The notes: generated by a model not told the origin, from the letters alone. A DNA stretch of 64,000 nucleotides from Roseateles koreensis (GCF_028595305.1 NZ_JAQQXS010000007.1:206461-270460), one strand, 5' to 3'. Counted from the stretch's first letter, positions 38,226 to 47,893 are shown. Made by a program: numbers and translations.

Positions 38226-38252
38226 TTTCCGCCGTGCCAGGCACGGCGGAAA
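38226..38252. repeat. Perfect 13-bp inverted repeat next to the thioesterase stop
   Basis: TTTCCGCCGTGCC (38226-38238) and GGCACGGCGGAAA (38240-38252) are perfect complements around a single A. It sits between the terminator and the stop codon of the minus-strand thioesterase gene, ending two bases before it, and could protect or process that transcript's 3' end. Confidence 0.8.
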
Positions 38253-38254
38253 GA

Positions 38255-38689
38255 TCAGGCGGCCGCTGCAGCCGCTCCAAAGGGGCGAGGCTTGCCCGTG
38301 GCGTCGATCGCCACAAAGGTCAGGTTGGCCTGCGTGACTTTCACCACTTCGGGGGCGGCCGGGTTGCGCTCGGCTTCTACATCCACATGCACGGTGATAG
38401 ACGTGCGGCCGATGCGGGTGACCTGGGCGTAGAAGGACAGCAGGTCGCCCACCGTGACCGGTTGCTTGAAGATGAATTCATTGACAGCCACCGTGGTCAC
38501 GCGCCCGCGTGAAATGCGGGCTGGCAACACCGAGGCGGCCAAGTCGACCTGGGCCATGATCCAGCCGCCGAAGATGTCGCCATTGGCGTTAGCGTCCGCC
38601 GGCATGGGCATGACGCGCAAGACCAGTTCGCGCTGGTGACCGGGCAGCGCTTGGATGCCGTCTGTTTTGTTGGGTTGGTCGTTGGGCAT
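38255..38689 (-). CDS. Acyl-CoA thioesterase, YciA-like hotdog protein
   Basis: A 144-residue single hotdog-fold thioesterase. The active-site block NANGDIFGGWIMAQVDLAAS (about residues 34-53), with Asp38, and the later VNEFIFKQPVTVGDLLSFYA strand pattern match YciA-type acyl-CoA hydrolases. It ends in an alanine-rich tail. AGGGA lies ahead of the ATG at 38689. Placed convergently beside the beta-oxidation genes, it would release free CoA from excess acyl-CoA. Confidence 0.9.
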   Translation of the reverse strand: MPNDQPNKTDGIQALPGHQRELVLRVMPMPADANANGDIFGGWIMAQVDLAASVLPARISRGRVTTVAVNEFIFKQPVTVGDLLSFYAQVTRIGRTSITVHVDVEAERNPAAPEVVKVTQANLTFVAIDATGKPRPFGAAAAAA

Positions 38690-38801
38690 GGGCTTCCCTG
38701 AGAGAATTGACCTCTATTCTCGGTGACATCCGGCCCGCGGCCCGGTGACCCAGCGAAAAGCCCTTGCCTCTTGAACCCTGACCCCCCGCCCATTCATCCC
38801 C

Positions 38802-40652
38802 ATGCGAAAACACCCCCCATCACCAGCACCCAGCGGCACCGACCTGAACAGCAGCCCGCGTGGTGACTGGGACACGGTGCGCAAGCTGCTGCCCTATCTG
38901 TGGCGCTACCGCTGGCGGGTGGGTATCGCCCTGGGCTTCATGCTGTGCGCCAAGCTGGCCAATGTGGGCGTACCGCTGCTGCTGAAGTCATTGGTGGACA
39001 GTTTGGCCATCAAGCCGGGCTCGGTGCAGAGCATGGCGGTGGTGCCCCTGGGGCTGCTGCTGGCATATGGCGCGCTGCGGTTGTCGACCTCCTTGTTTAC
39101 CGAGTTACGTGAGCTGATCTTTGCCAAGGCGACCGAAGGCACCGCGCGTTCGATCTCGCTACAGGTGTTTCGTCATCTGCACGACCTGAGCTTGCGCTTT
39201 CACCTGGAGCGGCAGACCGGCGGCATGACGCGCGATATCGAGCGCGGCACGCGGGCTGTGCATTCGTTGATCTCGTATTCGCTCTACAGCATCGTCCCCA
39301 CCTTGATCGAAGTGACGCTGGTGCTGAGCCTGCTGGCGATCAAGTTCGACGCGTGGTTCGCCTGGATCACCCTGGCTGCGTTGGTGGTCTACATCGCCTT
39401 CACCATCACGGTGACTGAATGGCGCACGCAGTTCCGCAAGCAGCTCAATGAGTTGGATTCGGTGGCGCACAGCAAGGCGATCGACTCGCTGTTGAACTTC
39501 GAGACGGTCAAGTACTTCAACAACGAAGACTTCGAGGCGCGCCGCTACGACGAAAGCCTGGAGAAGCTACGCCGTGCGCAGCTCAAGTCGCAGTCCACGT
39601 TGTCTCTGCTCAATACGGGGCAGCAACTCATCATCGCCACTGCGTTGGTGATGATGCTGTGGCGTGCCACCGAGGGTGTGGTGGCCGGGCGCATGAGTTT
39701 GGGTGATCTGGTGATGGTGAATGCCTTCATGATCCAGCTCTACATTCCGCTCAATTTTTTGGGGGTGATCTACCGCGAGATCAAACAGAGCCTGACCGAT
39801 CTGGAAAAGATGTTTCTCTTGCTGTCACGCGAGCGAGAGGTGGCAGACCGGCCCGATGCGCAAGTCTTGCAGGTGGGCGCGGGCGCGGTGCGCTTCGAGC
39901 ACGTGAGCTTCGCCTACGACAAGGCGCGACCCATTCTGCATGACGTGAGCTTCGAGATTCCCGCCGGCAAGAAGGTCGCCGTGGTGGGCCCGAGCGGTTC
40001 GGGCAAGAGCACGCTGGCGCGCTTGTTGTTCAGGTTCTACGACGTGGATGCCGGGCGCATCACGATCGATGGCCAAGAGTTGCGCAGCGTGACGCAGTCC
40101 AGCCTGCGGCGCGCCATCGGCATCGTGCCGCAAGATACGGTGCTGTTCAATGACACCGTGGCCTACAACATCGCCTACGGCCGCCCAGGCGCCACGCAAG
40201 AGCAGGTGGAGGCGGCGGCGAGCGCGGCGCACATCCACCAATTCATTGCCGCTACGCCTAAGGGTTATGCCACCATGGTGGGCGAGCGTGGCCTGAAATT
40301 GTCAGGCGGAGAAAAGCAGCGCGTGGCGATTGCACGTACGCTGTTGAAGGACCCGCCGGTGATGATTTTTGACGAGGCCACCTCGGCTCTGGATTCCAAC
40401 AACGAGCGCGCCATTCAGGCCGAGCTCGACGCAGCAGGCCGAAACAAGACTGTGCTGGTGATTGCGCACCGCCTCTCCACCGTGGTGGACGCCCATGAGA
40501 TATTGGTGCTGGAAGCGGGCCGCATCAAAGAGCGCGGCCACCATGAACAACTGCTCGCGCAGCAGGGCATTTATGCGCGCATGTGGCGCTTGCAGCAGAG
40601 TGGAGGTGCTGCGGCGGAGGCGCCAACGGACACGAGTTCCGCGGTGGCTTGA
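38802..40652 (+). CDS. ABC transporter, permease-ATPase fusion of the Atm1 family
   Basis: A 616-residue half-transporter: six membrane helices (about 40-310) fused to an ATPase. FHLERQTGGMTRDIERGTRA and the YSLYSIVPTLIEVTLV helix are typical of bacterial Atm1/ABCB7 exporters, which move glutathione derivatives or metal-thiol complexes. Walker A is GPSGSGKST, the signature LSGGEKQRV, Walker B VMIFDEATSALD. The ATG at 38802 lies 112 bases from the divergent thioesterase. MsbA or LipidA-type exporters are less likely because of the N-terminal membrane domain. Confidence 0.9.
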   Translation: MRKHPPSPAPSGTDLNSSPRGDWDTVRKLLPYLWRYRWRVGIALGFMLCAKLANVGVPLLLKSLVDSLAIKPGSVQSMAVVPLGLLLAYGALRLSTSLFTELRELIFAKATEGTARSISLQVFRHLHDLSLRFHLERQTGGMTRDIERGTRAVHSLISYSLYSIVPTLIEVTLVLSLLAIKFDAWFAWITLAALVVYIAFTITVTEWRTQFRKQLNELDSVAHSKAIDSLLNFETVKYFNNEDFEARRYDESLEKLRRAQLKSQSTLSLLNTGQQLIIATALVMMLWRATEGVVAGRMSLGDLVMVNAFMIQLYIPLNFLGVIYREIKQSLTDLEKMFLLLSREREVADRPDAQVLQVGAGAVRFEHVSFAYDKARPILHDVSFEIPAGKKVAVVGPSGSGKSTLARLLFRFYDVDAGRITIDGQELRSVTQSSLRRAIGIVPQDTVLFNDTVAYNIAYGRPGATQEQVEAAASAAHIHQFIAATPKGYATMVGERGLKLSGGEKQRVAIARTLLKDPPVMIFDEATSALDSNNERAIQAELDAAGRNKTVLVIAHRLSTVVDAHEILVLEAGRIKERGHHEQLLAQQGIYARMWRLQQSGGAAAEAPTDTSSAVA

Positions 40653-40685
40653 TCCCTGGGCCCCTTGCCGGGCGGGTACGGGGCC

Positions 40686-41369
40686 TCAGCCCTTGCGTTG
40701 CTTGCGGCTCCAGCCCAGGGCGCCCAGAGCGGCCAGGCTCAGCGCCACACTGCTGGGCTCCGGCACATTGCCGCCGCCATCGGCACCCAGGCGAATGTCG
40801 TCAAACCAGAAGGCGTTGTTGGTGCCCGAGATGACCACCGATTGGGCCGTGCCGGAGAAATTGATGTCCACGGTGCGCCAGTTGCAGACGAAACCGGTGA
40901 CAACTTGCTGGGTATCTGGATTCAGACAGGCGCCCGTGCTGCCCAGGCTGACGACGCTGAGGCGACTGCCATGCCCGCCCACATCGTCATAGACAGAAAT
41001 CGTGCCGGTGGCCTCGCCAGCCGCATACAGCAACTTCAACTCGCTAGAAAAGCCGGCATTGACATCGAAGACCAGGCGGGTCGTTGCGTCATTGCCGCCC
41101 GACATGAACATTGCCCCCTTGGTCACCGAGCCATACACGGCCGGATCTCTGAAGAAGTTGCCATCCGCCGTGGGGTCCAGCCAGGCGCTGGTCATGCTCA
41201 GGGCGTTGCTGAGGAAGGTGACGTCAGCCGCGTAGGGGTTGTTGGCGGCGACGGTCAGGTCGTTCACCGCGTTGGGAACCGTTTCAAAGTCCATGAAAAC
41301 GGGCGCCGCAGCCGCGGGCAGGGTGCACGCGGCCAAAGCTGCTGTGATCAAGAAATTGAGGGTCTTCAT
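40686..41369 (-). CDS. PEP-CTERM-anchored secreted protein
   Basis: A 227-residue exported protein with a signal peptide ending LPAAAA and a C-terminal PEP-CTERM sorting signal: VPEPSS (PEP at residues 203-205), a hydrophobic helix and a basic tail RKQRKG. Such proteins are processed by an exosortase and are often linked to exopolysaccharide or biofilm. The body is rich in Gly, Ser and Thr with a FDDIRLG strand like carbohydrate-binding beta-sandwich domains; there are two Cys (C148, C162). No exosortase gene is in the window. AAGGA precedes the ATG. Confidence 0.88.
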   Translation of the reverse strand: MKTLNFLITAALAACTLPAAAAPVFMDFETVPNAVNDLTVAANNPYAADVTFLSNALSMTSAWLDPTADGNFFRDPAVYGSVTKGAMFMSGGNDATTRLVFDVNAGFSSELKLLYAAGEATGTISVYDDVGGHGSRLSVVSLGSTGACLNPDTQQVVTGFVCNWRTVDINFSGTAQSVVISGTNNAFWFDDIRLGADGGGNVPEPSSVALSLAALGALGWSRKQRKG

Positions 41370-41546
41370 GATCCTTGTGCTCCAAGATTTGATGCGATTG
41401 AACGGGCTTGAACGGGCCACCACAAATGGGCGCTTATCTACTTTAGCCAGCTAAGCGTCAAGCCGGGGTGGCGCGATCCCCTGCAAGTGAGGGGGGGGCA
41501 GAGCAATTAAGAGGGCGACAAGGGAGACTTGGGGGGCCTAAAGCGC

Positions 41547-41579
41547 ATCTCAGACGTATCTAAGACGCCTCTGAGGCGC
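41547..41579 (+). repeat. Three 11-bp direct repeats just upstream of the LysR gene
   Basis: ATCTCAGACGT (41547-41557), ATCTAAGACGC (41558-41568) and CTCTGAGGCGC (41569-41579) are head-to-tail copies, one helical turn apart. CTCAGA and TCTGAG within them also form a dyad. The array ends 31 bases before the GTG start of the regulator gene, a good place for an operator. Confidence 0.7.
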
Positions 41580-41610
41580 ACCTCTTTGGCGCGCGGCTAC
41601 ACTCCCGGGC

Positions 41611-42555
41611 GTGGAAACCAAATGGTTTGAAGATTTTGTGAGCCTGGCCGAAACGCGCAGTTTTTCGCGCTCGGCTCAACTGAGGCATGTCACCCAGCCC
41701 GCCTTCTCGCGCCGCATCCAGGCGCTGGAGGCGTGGGCAGGGACCGACCTGGTGGACCGGTCGTCCTATCCCACCCGGCTCACCGGCGCGGGCCAGACCT
41801 TGCTGGCCCAGGCCGTGGAGATATTGGGTCAGTTGCAGGCCACGCGCAACATGATGCGCAGCCACCAGGGTACGGACGAAGACATGATCGAGTTCGCCGT
41901 TCCGCACTCCTTGGCGTTCAGCTTTTTCCCGCATTGGTTGATGGACTTGCGCCAACGCTTCGGCGCGCTCAAGTGCAGGCTCAACGCGTCCAATGTGCAC
42001 GACGCCATGTTGCAACTCAGCGAAGGCAATTGTGATTTACTGATCGTCTATCACCACGCTAGCCAGCCACTGCAGTTGGACCCCGATCGGTATGAAATGG
42101 CTTCGCTGGGCCAGGAGACGCTAGCCCCTTACGCCAAGGCGGACGCCCAGGGGCGGCCTTTGTTTCAGTTGCCTTCATATGCCGGGCTGCGTGGCCGCTC
42201 CGCGGGGCCTAGCGGCCCGCGGATACCTTTTCTCAGCTACGCATCGGGGGCGTATCTGGGGCGCCTGGTAGAGCTGATCGCCAAGGCCTCGCCGGTGCCG
42301 CTGAATCTCGACGCTATCTATGAAACCGACATGGCGGAAAGCCTGAAGGCGATGGCCCTGGAAGGCCATGGGCTGAGCTTTTTGCCGGCCAGCTCGGTTC
42401 AGCAAGATTTGCGGGCCGGGCGCCTGGTGCAGGCGTCTGCTGCCGGTGAGTTCGAGCTGACCATGGAGCTGCGCATTTACCGTGAGCGACCCGAGTTATC
42501 CCGCCGCAGCAAACCGTCAGCGCTGGCACTTTGGGACTTTCTGGCCGTCGTGTGA
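41611..42555 (+). CDS. LysR-family transcriptional regulator
   Basis: A 314-residue LysR regulator. The N-terminal winged helix-turn-helix is plain (FEDFVSLAETRSFSRSAQLR, HVTQPAFSRRIQALEAWAG), followed by the linker helix and a periplasmic-binding-like effector domain. The start is the GTG at 41611. It lies 135 bases upstream of gltI on the same strand, so it may control the glutamate/aspartate importer and itself; its ligand is not known. Confidence 0.92.
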   Translation: METKWFEDFVSLAETRSFSRSAQLRHVTQPAFSRRIQALEAWAGTDLVDRSSYPTRLTGAGQTLLAQAVEILGQLQATRNMMRSHQGTDEDMIEFAVPHSLAFSFFPHWLMDLRQRFGALKCRLNASNVHDAMLQLSEGNCDLLIVYHHASQPLQLDPDRYEMASLGQETLAPYAKADAQGRPLFQLPSYAGLRGRSAGPSGPRIPFLSYASGAYLGRLVELIAKASPVPLNLDAIYETDMAESLKAMALEGHGLSFLPASSVQQDLRAGRLVQASAAGEFELTMELRIYRERPELSRRSKPSALALWDFLAVV

Positions 42556-42690
42556 CGGCGCGGTCATGCTGAAATTCGTGTAATCACGTATTCGGACATG
42601 CTTGTCTACGTGTTCTGCTTCGGGTTGTGCCGCTTGTTGAAAGCGCGACTCATTTTTGCGGGTAGCCGCGACCTTGACTTTGGAGTGTTT

Positions 42691-43590
42691 ATGACCAAGA
42701 AATCTCTGCTTGTTCTCGCCCTGGCTGCGGCCGCGTTCAGCAGCGTGCATGCTGAAGAAGCCTTGAAAAAGATCAAGAGCAGCGGGTCTGTCACGATGGG
42801 TGTGCGCGAGTCGTCAGGCGCCTTGTCCTACACGTTGGGCGATGGCAAGTATGTGGGCTACCACGTCGAAATCTGCCAACGCGTGCTGGCCGATGTGCAA
42901 AAGCAGTTGGGCATGCCCAAGCTCGACATCAAGTACCAGCCGGTGACGTCGCAGAACCGCATTCCCTTGGTGCAAAACGGTACGGTCGATATCGAGTGCG
43001 GCTCAACCACCAACAATGCCACCCGCCAGAAGGACGTGGCGTTTGCCGTGACCACTTTCGTGGAAGAAGTGCGCATGGTGGTGAAGGCCAGCTCTGGCAT
43101 TACCGCGGTGAGCCAACTGGCTGGCCGCACAGTGGCCACTACCACCGGGACCACCTCGGTGCAGACGCTGCGCAAGCACGAACGTGCTACGGGCATCGAC
43201 TTCAAGGAGGTCTTCGGCAAAGACCATGCCGACAGCTTCTTGCTGCTGGAGTCGGGCCGGGCTGACGCTTTTGTGATGGACGGCTCGTTGCTGGCGGGAC
43301 TGGTGTCGCGCTCGAAGAATCCGGCCGACTACAAGATCGTGGGCGAGGTGTTCTCCGTAGAGCCCATCGGCATCATGTTCCGCAAAGATGATCCGGCTTT
43401 CAAGAAGGCCGTGGACGACAGCATCAAGGCCATGATCAAGTCGGGTGAAATCGCCAAGCTGTACGACAAGTGGTTGATGCAAGCCATCCCGCCGTCGAAC
43501 ACCAAGGTGGGTCTGCCCATGAGCGAGAGCCTCAAGGCCGCCCTGGCCAACCCGAACGACAAGCCCGCAGAAGACTACGCCAAGAAGTGA
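42691..43590 (+). CDS. gltI: Glutamate/aspartate ABC transporter substrate-binding protein
   Basis: A 299-residue periplasmic binding protein with a signal peptide ending FSSVHA. It carries the amino-acid-binding pattern VGYHVEICQRV, IPLVQNGTVDIECGSTTNNA and GTTSVQTLRKHERA, matching GltI/AatJ, which bind glutamate and aspartate. GGAG lies five bases before the ATG at 42691. It is the first gene of gltIJKL; a hairpin after it probably reduces read-through into the permeases. Confidence 0.93.
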   Translation: MTKKSLLVLALAAAAFSSVHAEEALKKIKSSGSVTMGVRESSGALSYTLGDGKYVGYHVEICQRVLADVQKQLGMPKLDIKYQPVTSQNRIPLVQNGTVDIECGSTTNNATRQKDVAFAVTTFVEEVRMVVKASSGITAVSQLAGRTVATTTGTTSVQTLRKHERATGIDFKEVFGKDHADSFLLLESGRADAFVMDGSLLAGLVSRSKNPADYKIVGEVFSVEPIGIMFRKDDPAFKKAVDDSIKAMIKSGEIAKLYDKWLMQAIPPSNTKVGLPMSESLKAALANPNDKPAEDYAKK

Positions 43591-43615
43591 TTCCGGGCGT
43601 GGTTTGAGCCCTGTT

Positions 43616-43647
43616 GAAGGCCGCCGTTATGCGGCCTTCATTCTTTG
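43616..43647 (+). terminator. Intra-operon hairpin after gltI
   Basis: GAAGGCCGC (43616-43624) pairs with GCGGCCTTC (43631-43639) around CGTTAT, followed by ATTCTTT. It lies 25 bases after the gltI stop. The imperfect T tract suggests partial termination, giving more binding protein than permease. Confidence 0.7.
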
Positions 43648-43660
43648 ATTGGAGTGAGCC

Positions 43661-44404
43661 GTGGCGACATGGGATTGGCAGGTGTTCTGCAAGGACACCA
43701 TCGACGGGGAGGTGGTGCCGCGCTGCTTGGGCAGTGGTGGGTCTGTCACCTATCTAGATTGGTTGATGTCTGCATGGGGCTGGACCTTGAGTGTCTCCGT
43801 GCTGGCGCTGTTGGTGGCGCTGCTGGTGGGGTCCTTGATGGGCATCTTGCGGACCACGCCTCACAAAGGCCTGGTCTTCATTGGCGATGCCTGGACCGAG
43901 ATGTTCCGCAATATTCCGTTGCTGGTGCAGGTTTTTCTCTGGTACCACGTGCTGCCCTCGTTGATCCCGCCCTTGCACGGCGTCCCGAGCTTTATTTTGG
44001 TGGTGCTGGCGCTGGGCTTTTTCACCTCGGCACGCGTCGCTGAGCAGGTTCGCGCCGGGATTCAGAGCTTGCCCAAGGGCCAGCGCTATGCCGGCTTGGC
44101 CATGGGCATGACCTTGCCGCAAACCTATCGCTACGTGCTGTTGCCGATGGCGTTTCGCATCGTCATCCCGCCACTCACCAGCGAGAGCATGAACATCATC
44201 AAGAACTCCTCGGTGGCCTTCGCCGTGAGCATCGCGGAGATGACCATGTTCGCCATGCAAGCGCAGGAAGAAACCTCCCGCGGCATCGAAATTTATCTGG
44301 CTGTCACGGGCTTGTATTTCATCTCCGCCTTTGCGGTGAATCGCGTCGCCTTGTTCATCGAACATCGCATGCAGATCCCGGGCACCGCTGGAGTCGGCAA
44401 ATGA
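43661..44404 (+). CDS. gltJ: Glutamate/aspartate ABC transporter permease GltJ
   Basis: A 247-residue permease with about five helices and the EAA loop region (SARVAEQVRAGIQSLPKGQR, YAGLAMGMTLPQTYRYVLLP). A long N-terminal periplasmic segment before the first helix (DWQVFCKDTIDGE) is typical of GltJ. The GTG at 43661 has GGAG seven bases upstream. Confidence 0.92.
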   Translation: MATWDWQVFCKDTIDGEVVPRCLGSGGSVTYLDWLMSAWGWTLSVSVLALLVALLVGSLMGILRTTPHKGLVFIGDAWTEMFRNIPLLVQVFLWYHVLPSLIPPLHGVPSFILVVLALGFFTSARVAEQVRAGIQSLPKGQRYAGLAMGMTLPQTYRYVLLPMAFRIVIPPLTSESMNIIKNSSVAFAVSIAEMTMFAMQAQEETSRGIEIYLAVTGLYFISAFAVNRVALFIEHRMQIPGTAGVGK

Positions 44405-44477
44405 GCCGCGCGCACCTGACGTTGGCGCTGACCGGACCTTGCCGCCACCCTGAGTTCAGCCGACAGGAGGCCACAGC

Positions 44478-45143
44478 ATGAATCTGGACTTCGCGTTTCT
44501 CAACTGGGGCGTCGTTTCCAGTTTCATCGTCAAAGGGCTGATTTTCAGTATCGAGCTGACGATGTTGGCCACCCTGGGCGGCATCGTGCTGGGCACGCTG
44601 CTGGCACTGATGCGGCTGTCAGGCAAGAAGCTGCTGGTCTGGCCCGCGGCGTTCTACGTCAACACCCTGCGCTCCATTCCCTTGGTGATGGTGATCTTGT
44701 GGTTCTTCCTGCTGATCCCCATGCTGGTGGGCAAGCCCATGGGGGCGGAGATGTCGGCCTTCATCACCTTCACGGTGTTTGAGGCGGCCTATTTCTCCGA
44801 GATCATGCGCGCCGGCATTCAGTCGGTACCGCGTGGGCAGGTCAGCGCTGGTTACGCGGTCGGCATGACCTATGCCCAGACCATGCAACTGGTGGTGTTG
44901 CCGCAAGCGTTTCGCAATATGTTGCCGGTGCTGATGGCGCAGACCATCATTCTTTTCCAAGATACCTCGCTGGTTTACGCGATTGGCGCCTACGACTTGC
45001 TCAAGGGTTTCGAGGTCGCGGGCAAGAATTTCAACCGCCCGGTGGAAACCTATCTGGTGGCGGCCGTCGTGTACTTTGTGATCTGTTTTAGCTTGTCGAT
45101 GCTGGTGCGTCGCCTGCAGAAGAAGATCGCCATCATTCGCTAG
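44478..45143 (+). CDS. gltK: Glutamate/aspartate ABC transporter permease GltK
   Basis: A 221-residue permease that pairs with GltJ. Conserved motifs are YVNTLRSIPLVMVILWFFLL, SEIMRAGIQSVPRGQ and ALLPQAFRNMLPVL-like VVLPQAFRNMLPVL. It has about five membrane helices and a basic C-terminus. AGGAGG lies seven bases before the ATG at 44478. Confidence 0.93.
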   Translation: MNLDFAFLNWGVVSSFIVKGLIFSIELTMLATLGGIVLGTLLALMRLSGKKLLVWPAAFYVNTLRSIPLVMVILWFFLLIPMLVGKPMGAEMSAFITFTVFEAAYFSEIMRAGIQSVPRGQVSAGYAVGMTYAQTMQLVVLPQAFRNMLPVLMAQTIILFQDTSLVYAIGAYDLLKGFEVAGKNFNRPVETYLVAAVVYFVICFSLSMLVRRLQKKIAIIR

Positions 45144-45201
45144 AACATGAAGCCCCCCGGGCCAGCGAGTACGCTGGTCCGACCCTGAAGATAGCAGAGC
45201 C

Positions 45202-45936
45202 ATGATTGAAATCAAGAACGTCTCCAAGTGGTACGGCCCTTTCCAGGTGCTGACCGATTGCTCCACCCAGATCGACAAGGGCGAGGTGGTGGTGGTGTGC
45301 GGGCCTTCGGGCTCGGGCAAGTCCACGCTGATCAAGACCGTCAACGCGCTGGAGCCTTTTCAAAAGGGCGACATCATCGTGGACGGGGTCTCGCTGGCCG
45401 ACCCCAAGACCAACCTGCCCAAGCTGCGTTCACGCGTGGGCATGGTGTTTCAGCATTTCGAGCTGTTTCCGCACCTCAGCGTGACCGAGAACTTGACGCT
45501 GGCGCAGATCAAAGTGCTGGGCCGCACGCCCGACGACGCCAAAGCGCGTGGCCTGAAGATGCTCGACCGTGTGGGCTTGAGCGCGCACAAGGACAAATTC
45601 CCTGGCCAACTCTCCGGCGGCCAGCAACAGCGCGTGGCCATCGCCCGCGCGCTGTCCATGGACCCGATCGTGATGCTATTCGACGAGCCCACCTCCGCGC
45701 TCGACCCCGAGATGGTCGGCGAGGTGCTCGACGTGATGGTCAAGCTGGCGCAAGAAGGCATGACCATGATGTGCGTGACCCACGAAATGGGCTTCGCCAA
45801 AAAGGTCAGCAGCCGTGTCATCTTCATGGACGCCGGCAAAATCATCGAAGACTGCACCCGCCAAGAATTCTTCGGCAACCCTGACGCCCGCTCGGCCCGC
45901 GCTAAGGACTTTTTGGACAAGATCTTGCAGCACTGA
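45202..45936 (+). CDS. gltL: Glutamate/aspartate ABC transporter ATPase GltL
   Basis: A 244-residue ATPase. Walker A is GPSGSGKST (residues 34-42), the Q-loop [10 protein letters not shown], the signature [15 protein letters not shown], Walker [14 protein letters not shown] and the His switch THEMGFA. It is the last gene of gltIJKL and follows gltK by 58 bases. Confidence 0.94.
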   Translation: MIEIKNVSKWYGPFQVLTDCSTQIDKGEVVVVCGPSGSGKSTLIKTVNALEPFQKGDIIVDGVSLADPKTNLPKLRSRVGMVFQHFELFPHLSVTENLTLAQIKVLGRTPDDAKARGLKMLDRVGLSAHKDKFPGQLSGGQQQRVAIARALSMDPIVMLFDEPTSALDPEMVGEVLDVMVKLAQEGMTMMCVTHEMGFAKKVSSRVIFMDAGKIIEDCTRQEFFGNPDARSARAKDFLDKILQH

Positions 45937-45974
45937 CGGGTGCAGTACGGGCGGGTGGGTGCGACAATTCGGGC

Positions 45975-47012
45975 ATGAATACGCCCCAATCCCTCACCCT
46001 CACCCGCCCTGACGACTGGCATCTGCACCTGCGTGACGAAGCTGCCCTGCGCAGTGTGCTGCCTTACACGGCAGCGCAGTTTGCACGTGCCATCGTGATG
46101 CCCAATTTGCGCCCGCCCATCACCACGGCGGCGCAGGCGCAGGCCTATCGGGAGCGCATCCTGGGGGCCCGCCCGGAGGGCTCTGATTTCGAGCCGCTGA
46201 TGACGCTGTACCTCACCGATCTCACTCCGGTCGACGAGATCAAGCGCGCCAAAGACGCAGGTGTGGTGGCCCTCAAGTTGTATCCCGCTGGTGCCACCAC
46301 CAACAGCGATGCCGGCGTGACCGACATTCGCAAGATCTACAAGACGCTTGAAGCCATGCAGCGCGAGGGCTTGCTCCTGCTGGTGCATGGCGAGGTGACG
46401 GACCCCGACATTGATGTGTTCGACCGCGAGGCCGTGTTCATCGACCGGGTGATGCAGCCGCTGCGCAAAGACATGCCGGAGTTGAAGGTGGTGTTCGAGC
46501 ACATCACCACGCAAGAGGCGGCTGACTATGTGCTGGCCAGCGACGACTTCACCGCCGCCACGCTGACGCCGCAGCACTTGCTCTACAACCGCAACGCCAT
46601 CTTCATGGGCGGCTTGCGCCCGCATTACTACTGCCTGCCTGTACTCAAGCGCGAGCAGCACCGCCTGGCGCTGCTGAAGGCGGCTACCTCGGGGTCCAAG
46701 AAGTTCTTTCTCGGCACCGACAGCGCGCCTCACGCCTCGCAGATGAAGGAAAACTCGGTCTGCGGCGCGGGCTGCTTCACCGCCATGTCGGCGCTGGAGT
46801 TGTACGCCGAAGCCTTCGACTCAGTGGGGGCGATGGACCAGCTTGAGGCCTTCGCCAGCTTCAACGGGCCGGATTTCTACAACCTGCCACGCAACACCGG
46901 TACCGTCGAGCTGCGGCGTCAGGCCTGGACATTGCCCAGCGCTGTGCCCTTCGGTGAAGCGCAGATCAAGCCGCTGCGGGGTGGTGAGGCGTTGGCCTGG
47001 AAACTGGTCTGA
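45975..47012 (+). CDS. pyrC: Dihydroorotase
   Basis: PyrC, 345 residues, cyclises carbamoyl aspartate to dihydroorotate in pyrimidine synthesis. The binuclear zinc site is complete: H16 and H18 in HLHLRD, the carboxylated lysine K101 ([13 protein letters not shown]), H138 (VHGEV), H176 (FEHITT) and D249 (GTDSAPH). It lies 38 bases after gltL on the same strand. Confidence 0.96.
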   Translation: MNTPQSLTLTRPDDWHLHLRDEAALRSVLPYTAAQFARAIVMPNLRPPITTAAQAQAYRERILGARPEGSDFEPLMTLYLTDLTPVDEIKRAKDAGVVALKLYPAGATTNSDAGVTDIRKIYKTLEAMQREGLLLLVHGEVTDPDIDVFDREAVFIDRVMQPLRKDMPELKVVFEHITTQEAADYVLASDDFTAATLTPQHLLYNRNAIFMGGLRPHYYCLPVLKREQHRLALLKAATSGSKKFFLGTDSAPHASQMKENSVCGAGCFTAMSALELYAEAFDSVGAMDQLEAFASFNGPDFYNLPRNTGTVELRRQAWTLPSAVPFGEAQIKPLRGGEALAWKLV

Positions 47013-47062
47013 GGGGTTGATAGGTTGAGTCGCTGATAGGCTGAAAGTAGCCTGGCTTGTTG

Positions 47063-47893
47063 ATGACCGAGACCTTGCTCGCCGACACCTTTGCGCTGGC
47101 GCTGGAGGCCCCCTGGTGTGCGCCTTATCGCCTCCAGGGTCAGCACTTGTTGTCGTCGCTACGGCAAGGCGCCAGCGTCGCCGAGGCCTTGAACGCGAGT
47201 TTGGCCGCGCAGGGCGGCTGGGCACTAGCGGCGGGTCCTTTGGGCTTTGTGCCGCAGCAGCTACTGCCCGAGGGGGAGGGCTACGAAGCCTTCATCGCAC
47301 GCAGCGGCTGCGTGCCTACCCGGGACAACGCGCACGACCTGCTGAATGGTCTGATCTGGCTGCATTGGCCGCAACTCAAAACGCGGCTCAATGCCCTTCA
47401 TTTGCAGGAATTGCAGCTGCAAGCTGCGGCGCAAATGGGCAATGCACCAGGGCGTGGATGCGTGGGGCAGAGGCGCGGCCCGGTGCGCGACGCCTTGACG
47501 GTGCTGGACGAAAACGCTGCCTTCATGGCCGCCCCCGAGCCCTTGTGCCAAGCCCTGCAGGCACGCGACTGGCACCGCTTGTTTGTCGAGTTACGGCCCC
47601 TGTGGGCACAAGCCCGGTTGCAGTTGGTGGGGCATGCCTTGCTGGAAAAACTCATGCGCCCGCGCAAGCCCATCTGCGCTCACGTCCTGCTCATGCCCGA
47701 GCCTTGCGACGGCGCCGCTGCCGAAACCCTGGGTGACGGGCAGTGGCTGGCCGGCAAACCTTTTCTGCCCCTGCCGGTGCTGGGCGTGCCGGGCTGGTGG
47801 TCGGCCAATCAGGCCGGTGACTTTTATGCCGATGTGAGTGTGTTTCGGCCCCCAGTCGTCTCGCCAAGCCCCCCGCTACGCGATCCGCATTGA
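47063..47893 (+). CDS. DUF3025 protein of unknown function
   Basis: A 276-residue protein matching the DUF3025 pattern: PTRDNAHDLLNGLIWLHWPQ, LKTRLNALHLQEL, RGPVRDALTVLDENAAFM and a MRPRKPICAHVL segment. No signal peptide or membrane helix. Conserved Asp, Asn, His and Arg residues suggest an enzyme or binding pocket, but no function is established. The ATG at 47063 was preferred over TTG codons at 47057 and 47060. It follows pyrC by 50 bases. Confidence 0.78.
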   Translation: MTETLLADTFALALEAPWCAPYRLQGQHLLSSLRQGASVAEALNASLAAQGGWALAAGPLGFVPQQLLPEGEGYEAFIARSGCVPTRDNAHDLLNGLIWLHWPQLKTRLNALHLQELQLQAAAQMGNAPGRGCVGQRRGPVRDALTVLDENAAFMAAPEPLCQALQARDWHRLFVELRPLWAQARLQLVGHALLEKLMRPRKPICAHVLLMPEPCDGAAAETLGDGQWLAGKPFLPLPVLGVPGWWSANQAGDFYADVSVFRPPVVSPSPPLRDPH

